Source: Alphaproteobacteria bacterium (GTDB lineage Bacteria > Pseudomonadota > Alphaproteobacteria > UBA8366). Taken from it: a DNA stretch of 64,000 bases. The notes below the pieces were generated by a model. That model was given only the letters and a program-made list of their open reading frames with translations, was not told the DNA's origin and ran no database searches. The translations under genes were made by a program, and so were the position numbers. Location: contig WHUA01000002.1 in assembly GCA_009377445.1 (NCBI GenBank), positions 271,368 through 335,367 of the forward strand, in the 5' to 3' direction. Of this stretch, positions 33,051 through 40,064 are shown in pieces; positions within the stretch are counted from its first letter, which is position 1, and every line of letters starts with the position of its first letter.

Positions 33051-33983
33051 ATGAACAACCGAGTCTCCCGTTGCGCGATGTTCGTCACCCCGACCAAGCC
33101 GCGCTTCATCGACAAGGCGTGGACCCGAGGCGGCGATGTCTACATCCTCGATATCGAGGATTCCATCGCGCCGGCGGAAAAGGAACGCTGCCGCACGCTG
33201 ATCCGCGAATCGATCGAGAAAGCCAGCAAGGGCGGCGCATCGATCTATGTCCGGATCAACAAGCCTTTCGTGGACGCCGACCTTCCCTACGCGGTCTGGC
33301 CCGGCGTGGACCGCATCATGCTGCCCAAGACGGAATCCGCGGCGGAGATGCAGCATGCGCACGAGATCATCTCCCGGCTGGAACTGGAGCGCGGCATCCC
33401 GCCAGGGACGATCGAGCTGTCCCCGATGATCGAATCCGCGCTCGGCGCCGTGAACATCCATGAGCTGCTGACCGCGACGCCGAGGAAAATCTGGTCCCAG
33501 GGCGGCGCCACCGGCTACGACATGGCGGTCAATCTCGGCATCGAGATGTTTGCGAGCTTCGACCAGTACGCCTTTCCGGCGGCCTATGTCGCCCTGGCGG
33601 CAATGTCGCTGGACATCGAGGCCACGGGCGGGGTCTTCGTGCCCAACACGTCGGGGCGCGTCGACCAGGGCGATCAGGCCGCCAGACAGGCCGCCGCCCT
33701 GCACGCGGCCGGGATTCATCATTCCGGCGCCCTGCATCCGGCCTTCATTCAGCCGCTCATATCGGGCCTCACGCCGACGGAGGAAGAAATCGCCTGGGCG
33801 AAGACCGTCGTCGAAGCGTTCGACGCGTTGGCGGATGCCGGCGAGTCGGTCGGCCAGATCGACGGCAAGGTCATCGACAAGTACGAGCGCGACACGGCCA
33901 AGCGAACGCTCGACTGGGCCGCAGCCTGTGCCGCAAAAGACGCCTACAAGGCGCGCGCGCTCAGCCGTGCCGAGGCAGGCTGA
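33051..33983 (+). CDS. HpcH/HpaI aldolase-citrate lyase (CitE-like) family protein 3
   Basis: A 310-aa protein with an intact CitE-type active site: FVTPTKPRFIDKAW, VYILDIEDSIAPAEKERC near 31, ASIYVRINKP, the metal Glu in ELSPMIESALGAVN near 126 and Asp in GATGYDMAVNLG near 155, then SGALHPAFIQPLISGLTPTE. The likely reaction is (hydroxy)acyl-CoA lyase or aldol cleavage yielding acetyl-CoA or an oxoacid. Of the three neighbours it is the best catalytic candidate. An SGNH hydrolase follows 31 bp downstream. Confidence 0.85.
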   Translation: MNNRVSRCAMFVTPTKPRFIDKAWTRGGDVYILDIEDSIAPAEKERCRTLIRESIEKASKGGASIYVRINKPFVDADLPYAVWPGVDRIMLPKTESAAEMQHAHEIISRLELERGIPPGTIELSPMIESALGAVNIHELLTATPRKIWSQGGATGYDMAVNLGIEMFASFDQYAFPAAYVALAAMSLDIEATGGVFVPNTSGRVDQGDQAARQAAALHAAGIHHSGALHPAFIQPLISGLTPTEEEIAWAKTVVEAFDALADAGESVGQIDGKVIDKYERDTAKRTLDWAAACAAKDAYKARALSRAEAG

Positions 33984-34014
33984 GGCGGGGCGAATCCGAA
34001 GGAGGAGACAGCCG

Positions 34015-35163
34015 ATGGACGACAGCAGGCATTGGGTCGGCACCTGGGCCGCCTCCCCGGCGCCGAGCGAAGCCGGCGTGATCTTCAACAATCACACGCT
34101 GCGGATGAACCCGCGCGTCAGCATCGGCGGCGACACCTTGAGAGTGCGGGTGTCGAACGCCTACGGCAACCGCACGCTCGCGATCGGCGCCGCCTATGTC
34201 GGGATCCGCGACAAGGGCCCGGCGATCGTCCCGGGCTCGGGGCGCAAGCTCACCTTCGGCGGCTCCGCTTCGGCGACAGTCGCGGCGGGCGCGCTCGCGA
34301 TCAGCGACACGGTCGAGCTCGACGTGAAGCCGCTCGCCGATCTTGCCGTCACGCTCTATCTGCCCGGCGAGATCGCGGCCGCCTTCCAGATCACCGGGCG
34401 CTATGCGCGGCAGACCAATTACATCTCGCCACCGGGAGATTTCGCCGCGAGCATCAGCATGCCGGTCGGCAAGATCACCGACGAATGGTTCTTCGTCAGC
34501 GGCGTCGACGTGCTGGCGTCGCAGGAGACCGGCGGCGTGGTCGCGCTCGGCGACTCGCTGACCGACGCCAATATCTCGACTCACGATACCTATAGCCGCT
34601 GGCCCGACCAGCTTGCCCGGCGGCTGATCGCACGGCAGGGCGGCCGATCCCTCGGGGTGATGAACCAAGGCCTCGGCGGCAACCGGATCTTGCACGATGT
34701 GCGCGGCGACAGCGGATTGCGGCGGTTCGACCGCGACGTGCTGGCTCAGCCCGGCGTGACCCACGCCATCGTCATGCTCGGCACCAACGATCTGCGCAAC
34801 CGCTACGGCAAGCCGGAGGAGGAAGTCACCGCCGAACAGATGATCGCCGGCCTCGTCCAGATGGCATTGCGGGCGCAGGCACGCGGGATAAAATTGTTCG
34901 TCGCCACGCTGACGCCCTTCGGAAACGAGACTTTCCTGCCCGGCGCCTGGAACCCGGTGCGCGAGAGGCATCGCGTGGCGGTCAACAACTGGATCCGCGA
35001 AAGCGGCGCTTTGGACGGAGTCGTCGATTTCGACAAGGCATTGCGCGACCCCGAGCGTCCGACCCAGATGTTGCCGATCTACGATTGCGGCGACGGGCTT
35101 CACCCGAGCGATCTCGGTTACTGCACGATGGGCGACGCAATCGACTTGGCGCTGTTCGATTAG
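34015..35163 (+). CDS. SGNH/GDSL hydrolase family protein
   Basis: A 382-aa esterase-type protein. An N-terminal beta domain (HWVGTWAASPAPSEAGVIFN at residues 5-24 is the hallmark of this subfamily) precedes the SGNH core: GVVALGDSLTDANIS near 180 (nucleophile Ser), NQGLGGNRIL near 218 (Gly), MLGTNDLRNRYG near 257 (Asn) and the C-terminal DGLHPSDLGYC with the catalytic Asp-His. There is no signal peptide, so it is cytoplasmic. GGAGGAGA precedes the ATG. It probably releases an ester substrate for the HpcH-family enzymes. Confidence 0.88.
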   Translation: MDDSRHWVGTWAASPAPSEAGVIFNNHTLRMNPRVSIGGDTLRVRVSNAYGNRTLAIGAAYVGIRDKGPAIVPGSGRKLTFGGSASATVAAGALAISDTVELDVKPLADLAVTLYLPGEIAAAFQITGRYARQTNYISPPGDFAASISMPVGKITDEWFFVSGVDVLASQETGGVVALGDSLTDANISTHDTYSRWPDQLARRLIARQGGRSLGVMNQGLGGNRILHDVRGDSGLRRFDRDVLAQPGVTHAIVMLGTNDLRNRYGKPEEEVTAEQMIAGLVQMALRAQARGIKLFVATLTPFGNETFLPGAWNPVRERHRVAVNNWIRESGALDGVVDFDKALRDPERPTQMLPIYDCGDGLHPSDLGYCTMGDAIDLALFD

Positions 35164-35187
35164 CGAGGGAAGCGAGGCAAAACCTCT

Positions 35188-35718
35188 TCAGGCTGCCCCG
35201 TTCCGAGATTGCGCCAGCGCCCGCCAAGCGTCGATCTTTGCAGTGTCGGCAGGAAGAACGGCGAAAGAAGGACCGGCGAACTTGATCCACGCCGCTTCGA
35301 ACGCGGGCGAAACCGACGTCAGAACGGGAAGCTCGGCTTCGATGGCCGATCTGAACGAATCCAGCAAGCCCTCGCCGCCCGCTTCCAGCTTGCCGAACTT
35401 GCTCAGCAGGACGAGGTCGCATCCCGCGGCGATATCCCGTCGCACCGCCTCGGCCGCCGTGAGCGCGCCGGCCCCTTCGAGATGGCACGCCGTCGAGCCC
35501 GGCCCGAGATCCTGGAAAATCGGAAACAATTCGCCGGTGCCGATGTTGCGGAAATATCCGGCGCTGCACGCCCGGCCGGCAAGGCCATGGCTTTCCGCTA
35601 CGACCCCGGCAAGGCGGACGGAAGGCTGCCACCGTTCGACCAGCGTCCGAAACAGATCCTGCACCGCCTCACTTGGCGCGCCCTTTACGACGGCAATCGT
35701 CTGTACTGGGCGATCCAT
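35188..35718 (-). CDS. DUF2478 family protein
   Basis: A 176-aa protein MDRPVQTIAVVKGAPSEAVQ... with a nucleotide-binding-like alpha/beta plan: LAGVVAESHGLAGRACSAGY, ACHLEGAGALTAAEAVRRDI, and CDLVLLSKFGKLEAGGEGLL, the signature of DUF2478 proteins. Members have been linked by context to molybdenum or other metal uptake, but no such genes are here. The start at 35718 was chosen at MDRPV; the frame extends to 35754. It is co-oriented with the small gene 17 bp upstream. Confidence 0.75.
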   Translation of the reverse strand: MDRPVQTIAVVKGAPSEAVQDLFRTLVERWQPSVRLAGVVAESHGLAGRACSAGYFRNIGTGELFPIFQDLGPGSTACHLEGAGALTAAEAVRRDIAAGCDLVLLSKFGKLEAGGEGLLDSFRSAIEAELPVLTSVSPAFEAAWIKFAGPSFAVLPADTAKIDAWRALAQSRNGAA

Positions 35719-35734
35719 CGCTCGCTCCCGCGTT

Positions 35735-35941
35735 TCAGGGCGCATCCGTCGCAATCTTCTGGATTACCAGCCGCTCGCCGTTCCAAAGCTCGTACGATCG
35801 GGCGCCGGCGCGTTCCTTGGCGATCGCGTAGGCATCCGAATCGCTCCTGCATTCGAAAATAATGACCGACTGCTCACCCGCGAGGGGATTCAGAAGATAG
35901 ATGCGATACGGCTTAAGCGCCCTGTCGGATTCGGGTTCCAT
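35735..35941 (-). CDS. Small conserved hypothetical protein
   Basis: A 68-aa protein MEPESDRALKPYRIYLLNPL... with FECRSDSDAYAIAKERAGAR and YELWNGERLVIQKI. The pattern with a D-x-D-A-Y-A helix and YELWxGxRxV strand is common in short alphaproteobacterial proteins of unknown role. The frame extends to 36103, but the part before MEPESD looks non-coding. It is transcribed toward the DUF2478 gene. Confidence 0.6.
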   Translation of the reverse strand: MEPESDRALKPYRIYLLNPLAGEQSVIIFECRSDSDAYAIAKERAGARSYELWNGERLVIQKIATDAP

Positions 35942-36170
35942 CACGGCGCAAGTATAGCGGCCAAGCGGGAACAGTGCATGGAAAATGCCTCGGACAGCAG
36001 GCGGTAAAGCCGAACCGCTGCGCGAGGTATCTCTTTTGCGTGCGGAACCCGATCGCGGAGCCTCCGTTTCTGGTGCAAGCGGCCCTGGCTCCCTCCACCC
36101 CAAGGGCCGTTCCGGCCTGACAGCCGGACCCGGCCGGCTTGGTCCCCCACGCCGGCCGGGTTTTTCTTGC
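35942..36170 (+). other. Intergenic stretch ending in a terminator; possible small RNA
   Basis: The 35942-36246 gap has no protein-coding frame I believe on the plus strand, yet it ends in a strong plus-strand terminator at 36129-36165. Upstream plus-strand genes end at 35163, and the intervening genes are on the minus strand. Short complementary segments occur (GGCCCTGG ... AAGGGCC near 36081-36108). A plus-strand untranslated RNA starting somewhere in 35945-36060 is possible; I could not match it to tRNA, 6S, SRP RNA or tmRNA. Confidence 0.3.
36129..36165 (+). terminator. Intrinsic terminator without an assigned gene
   Basis: CCCGGCCGGC (36129-36138), 12-base loop, GCCGGCCGGG (36151-36160), then TTTTTCTT: a perfect 10-bp GC stem with a T-run on the plus strand. 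It stands 82 bases before the SDR gene. Confidence 0.8.
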
Positions 36171-36246
36171 TATCTCCCCCTCTTGCCATCCCACCGTCCC
36201 GCCACCGATGATTGCCGATCAGGCGCCACGCGATCGGGAGGGACGG

Positions 36247-37035
36247 ATGAAACGGCTCGAGGGAAAGAATGCGGTCATCACAGGGGCGGCGTCGGGCGTC
36301 GGCCGGGCGGCGAGCCTGTTGTTCGCGCGCGAGGGCGCGGCGGTCGCCTGCGTCGACGTCGACGCGGAAATGGGCGCGGAAACCGCGGCGATGATCCGCG
36401 CCGAAGGGGGCGACGCCGTCTTCATCGAAGCCGATCTCGCCGACCCCGCATCCATCGAGGACATGGCCAGGGCCTGCATGGCCTGGCGCGGCGTCATCCA
36501 CGTGCTGTTCAACAATGCCGGCATCGCGGAGCGCGCGGCGTTCGAGGACATCGCGCTCGAAGATTGGAACCGGCAGATCGCGGTGAACCTGACCGCCCCC
36601 TTCCTCTGCAGCCAGAAGCTGCTGCCGGCGCTGAAGGCGGCGGGCGGCGCGGCGATCGTCCATCACGGCTCCATCGACGGCGTGCTCGGCAACCCGACGC
36701 TGGTCGCCTATTCCGCCTCCAAGGGCGGGCTGCAGCCGCTGACGCATGTCATGGGCTTCTGGCTGGCGCGGCATGGCATCCGCGTCAACTGCATCAATTC
36801 CGGCGCGTTGCGTGAAAGCAAGCAGGGCATCCCCGTGCGCCTCAACCGCGACAACCGCGCCGGCCAGCCGATGAGCGACGCCCAGCGCCGCGCCACGCCG
36901 ATGGACCGCCCGGGCTTCGTCGAAGAAGCAGCCGACGTCGCCCTCTATCTTGCCAGCGACGAATCCTCCTACGTCAACGGCAGCGTCATCACCCTCGACG
37001 GCGGCCGCACCGGCCTGACGCCGGGGACGTTCTAG
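36247..37035 (+). CDS. SDR-family oxidoreductase
   Basis: A 262-aa classical SDR with all motifs: TGAASGVGRAAS (residues 12-23), an Asp-rich strand end CVDVDAE favouring NAD, FNNAGIAER near 90, catalytic Ser in IVHHGSIDG near 141 and Tyr/Lys in VAYSASKGG near 155. The C-terminal YVNGSVITLDGGRTG is typical. GGGAGGGA precedes the ATG; the longer frame to 36139 would start inside the terminator. It ends 11 bases from the convergent MFS transporter gene. The substrate is unknown. Confidence 0.9.
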   Translation: MKRLEGKNAVITGAASGVGRAASLLFAREGAAVACVDVDAEMGAETAAMIRAEGGDAVFIEADLADPASIEDMARACMAWRGVIHVLFNNAGIAERAAFEDIALEDWNRQIAVNLTAPFLCSQKLLPALKAAGGAAIVHHGSIDGVLGNPTLVAYSASKGGLQPLTHVMGFWLARHGIRVNCINSGALRESKQGIPVRLNRDNRAGQPMSDAQRRATPMDRPGFVEEAADVALYLASDESSYVNGSVITLDGGRTGLTPGTF

Positions 37036-37046
37036 GCGTTGCCGCC

Positions 37047-38492
37047 CTAATCGTCAGCCGCGGACAGCGGCCGCGCCACGGCTTCCAGCGGCTGGCGCTC
37101 CGCGCGGACGCCGAGGATGGCTTCGACCAGCGCGGCGCCCAGCATCAGCCCCGCCGCGAGCAGATAGCCGATGAAGACGCCGGTCCGCGACCCGCTGTCG
37201 ATCAGCGCGCCGAAGAGCCACGGCGCCGCAACGCCGCCGACGCCCGTGCCGAACGCATAGAAAAGCGCAATCGCCAGCGCGCGTACCTCGAGCGGGAAGC
37301 TCTCCGCCACGGTCAGGTAGGCGGACGAGGCAGCCGCGGAGGCGAAGAAGAAGGTAAGGCACCATGCCGCCGTCTGTGTCGTCGCGTCGAGCAGGCCTTC
37401 ATGGAAGAGATAGCCCGAGAGGGCCAGCAGAATGCCCGAGGCGGCGTAAGTCAGGATGATCATCGGCTTGCGCCCGATCGTGTCGAAAAAGCGGCCCAGC
37501 AGGAGAGGCCCAAGCACATTACAGATTGCAAACGGAAGGATGTAGCCGCCGATGTCGGCCATCGGCACGTCGTAGAAGTCGCTCAGCATCAATGCATAGG
37601 AAAAGAAGATCGCGTTATAGAGGAAAGCCTGCGACGTCATGAGCGCCAGACCGAGAAGCGTACGTTTTCGATAGTGCTTGAGCAGCGTTCGCGCGACCTC
37701 AAGCAGCGGCGTGGAGCGGCGGGCATGAAGGCGGATGCGGCCGGCGGCGGGCGCGAGCACGTGCCCTTCCCGCCGCACCCCGCGCTCGATTTCGGCGACG
37801 ACGGCTTCCGCCTCGCCCAACCGTCCATGCGTCATCAGCCAGCGCGGGCTCTCGGGCAGGAACCGGCGCAGGTAGAGGCTGATCAATCCGAGGACGGCCC
37901 CCAGGAAGAAAGCGGCGCGCCATCCGATCTCCGGATCGATGAAGGCCGGATCGAGCAGGACCATCGCCCCCGCCCCGCCGAAGGCGGCGCCCAGCCAGAA
38001 GCCGCCGTTGATGACGAGGTCGGTCCAGCCGCGCCGGCGCGCCGGAATCAGCTCCTGTATCGCCGAATTGATCGCGCTGTATTCGCCGCCGATGCCGGCG
38101 CCGGTCACGAAGCGAAAAAAGGCGAAGCTCCAGAGGCCCCACGAGGCCGCCGTGGCGGCGGTGCCGAGCAGGTAGACCAGCAGGGTCACGCTGAAGAGCC
38201 GCTTGCGCCCGAGGCGGTCGGCGAGCCAGCCGAAGTACAGCGCTCCGATCACCGCCCCGGCGAGATAGGCGCTGCTCGCCAGCCCGATCTCGGTCGCGCT
38301 GAGCCGCAGGACGGGGCTCTCGCGCAGGGCGACGGCGACGGAGCCGGCCAGCGTGACCTCCAGCCCGTCGAGGATCCAGGTGACGCCCAGCGCGGTGACG
38401 ACCAGCCAATGGAACCGGCTCCAGGGCAGACGCTCCAGGCGGGCGGGCACGTCCGTGGCGATAGCGGGGGCGCCGTTCCTGTCGTGACGCAT
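37047..38492 (-). CDS. MFS transporter (sugar/organic acid-proton symporter type)
   Basis: A 481-aa integral membrane protein with about 12 membrane segments. Family motifs are GWLADRLGRKRLFS after TM2 and GRFFDTIGRKPMI in the second half, plus FRFVTGAGIGGEY in TM4 and PESPRWLMTHGR before the central loop, as in the sugar-porter and aromatic-acid symporter groups. It probably imports the substrate used by the neighbouring HpcH-family, SGNH and SDR enzymes. The exact substrate cannot be read from sequence. Confidence 0.88.
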   Translation of the reverse strand: MRHDRNGAPAIATDVPARLERLPWSRFHWLVVTALGVTWILDGLEVTLAGSVAVALRESPVLRLSATEIGLASSAYLAGAVIGALYFGWLADRLGRKRLFSVTLLVYLLGTAATAASWGLWSFAFFRFVTGAGIGGEYSAINSAIQELIPARRRGWTDLVINGGFWLGAAFGGAGAMVLLDPAFIDPEIGWRAAFFLGAVLGLISLYLRRFLPESPRWLMTHGRLGEAEAVVAEIERGVRREGHVLAPAAGRIRLHARRSTPLLEVARTLLKHYRKRTLLGLALMTSQAFLYNAIFFSYALMLSDFYDVPMADIGGYILPFAICNVLGPLLLGRFFDTIGRKPMIILTYAASGILLALSGYLFHEGLLDATTQTAAWCLTFFFASAAASSAYLTVAESFPLEVRALAIALFYAFGTGVGGVAAPWLFGALIDSGSRTGVFIGYLLAAGLMLGAALVEAILGVRAERQPLEAVARPLSAADD

Positions 38493-38669
38493 GGTGACCG
38501 CCTTCCGGATCAGCAGTCTTGAAATTGCAAGCCGCCCTTGGCGCGAGCCCGCCGTTGCCGGCGGGATGTGGATTCAACGCGCAGCCGCCTCACCTGAGCC
38601 TTCGGCCCTGGTTCGATCTGTGGTTCTGGGTGCAGCGGCGATGGCCCGGCTAGTCCCCCTCCCCCCGCA

Positions 38670-38833
38670 GGGCTATCGCATTTGCGCATCTTGCACGAAT
38701 GCCGTGCGTCCTTCGACGGGCTCAGGATGAGGGAGAATCTTCGTGGCATTGAGAAGAAACCTCATGCTGAGCCTGTCGAAGCACGCACCCTCCTTGTCCC
38801 ATTCGCCGCGAGCACCCTCAAAGGCGATTGCCC
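38670..38833. repeat. Dispersed palindromic intergenic repeat, copy D
   Basis: About 164 bp, GGGCTATCGCATTTG ... CAAAGGCGATTGCCC, with one mismatch in each end compared with the other copies and the same internal inverted core. It occupies the middle of the 38493-38872 gap between the MFS gene and the universal stress protein gene; nothing else is visible there. Confidence 0.88.
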
Positions 38834-38872
38834 AGCCCCCCCCCCTGAGGCGCTCCGGTATTCGGAACACGC

Positions 38873-39727
38873 TTACTGTTCAGCGGAATTGAGCAGGAGG
38901 TCGCATGGCGACGAGAGGATGAGGGCGCGGCATGTGCTCCCGATGAAGAGATCGAGCAACGGATTGCGGCCCTGCGTTCCAACCGACATCAGGCCGATCT
39001 CGTTGTCGATCGCATATTGGTTCAACAATGTTTCGGGGAACCCCGCCTCCGCGATGCATCGGATTCTGTCCGTCGCCGAGGGAAGAGCTTCCGCCACGAA
39101 TCGCGCGCAGTCGTCGCGAGCCATCCAATCGGCCGCATTGGCGCTCTCCCTCGTGCCTGAAAGGCTTCCCAGCGCCAATTTCGCACTATAGGCGTGCAGA
39201 ACCGTCAAAGCGATTTGAGGGAACAGCTCCGACGTTACGTGAAGCGCGGCGCGCGACGCATCCGAGAGGTCCGTCCCGACGACAGCGCTCCGATATGCGT
39301 CTCGCGCGCGCCGTTTCACGACGAGAACCGGGGCCAGGCGCCCCCTCAGGAGCGCCTCGACGGTTCCGCCGAGAACTGCTCTCGTAAGCCCCGTGCTCCG
39401 TGCAATTCCCGTCACGATCAGGTCGAAGGGCGTCTCGCGGGCGAGCTCCATGAGCAGCGCCGGCGCCGGCGCGCGCCGAACGACGATATCGGCGTCGACA
39501 TCCTTGCCTTCGAGATCGCCGCGAACCTGACTCTCTGCGTCGCCGAGCTCGCGATCGGTCCGACGCCACCTCGGCTGGGATTCGCAGGCGACATCGTCCG
39601 GCCATTCTTCCAGGGCAGCGGCGATCGTCAGGCGCGCGCCCCACTCGCGCGTGAGAAGAACCGCGCGATCGAACGCACGGTCGCATCGCGCGCTCAGGTC
39701 AGTAGCCAGTAGCACTCGGCGCTGCAC
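38873..39727 (-). CDS. Two-domain universal stress protein (UspA family)
   Basis: A 284-aa protein with two Usp domains in tandem. Domain 1 (about 1-140) starts RRVLLATDLSARCDRAFDRA and has LIVTGIARSTGLTRAVLGGT. Domain 2 (about 146-284) starts AVVGTDLSDASRAALHV and has MSVGTQGRNPLLDLFIGSTC; both keep the G-x2-G-x9-G(S/T) ATP-binding pattern with variations. It probably acts as a cytosolic stress-survival factor. It lies next to an XRE regulator and is separated from the MFS gene by repeat copy D. Confidence 0.9.
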   Translation of the reverse strand: MQRRVLLATDLSARCDRAFDRAVLLTREWGARLTIAAALEEWPDDVACESQPRWRRTDRELGDAESQVRGDLEGKDVDADIVVRRAPAPALLMELARETPFDLIVTGIARSTGLTRAVLGGTVEALLRGRLAPVLVVKRRARDAYRSAVVGTDLSDASRAALHVTSELFPQIALTVLHAYSAKLALGSLSGTRESANAADWMARDDCARFVAEALPSATDRIRCIAEAGFPETLLNQYAIDNEIGLMSVGTQGRNPLLDLFIGSTCRALILSSPCDLLLNSAEQ

Positions 39728-39731
39728 GATT

Positions 39732-39962
39732 TCACCTCCGCAGCCTTATTCCCACCTCTTGCCGGTCGGACACGAGCCGTATGCCGGCCTGCTCCAAGGC
39801 TTTAACGAGCATGGCCTCCGTCGCGCGATGAAGCTCGTGCCGGCCGTTCTCGAAATCGCGCACCGTGCTGCGCGAGACGCCCGCCAACGCGGCCAACTGC
39901 TCCTGTGTCCAGTTGAGCAGGCCACGTGCAGCCCGGCACTGTTCCGGAAACAGATTCTTCAT
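39732..39962 (-). CDS. XRE-family helix-turn-helix regulator
   Basis: A 76-aa single-domain regulator MKNLFPEQCRAARGLLNWTQ... with the HTH WTQEQLAALAGVSRSTVRDF and then ENGRHELHRATEAMLVKALE. The C-terminus GIRLVSDRQEVGIRL could mediate dimer contacts. An in-frame ATG at 39998 gives 12 more residues without a better ribosome site. It is divergent from the antiporter operon and lies five bases upstream of the universal stress protein gene, so it may control either. Confidence 0.85.
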   Translation of the reverse strand: MKNLFPEQCRAARGLLNWTQEQLAALAGVSRSTVRDFENGRHELHRATEAMLVKALEQAGIRLVSDRQEVGIRLRR

Positions 39963-40064
39963 GCAGGACTCTTGCTTGCCGTCCTTAAAGTCAACCATAA
40001 TGGGCGAAATTCGTCAACCGCCGGGTCTGGATCTTGCGCGGCAGAGGAGGCAGCTTCACACATT

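Noticed and set aside
36060..36120. Possible tRNA (GGAGCC... GGCTCC... CCACC)
   Set aside because: The ends can be made to pair, but there is no T-loop consensus TTCGA, no anticodon stem-loop and the length is wrong.
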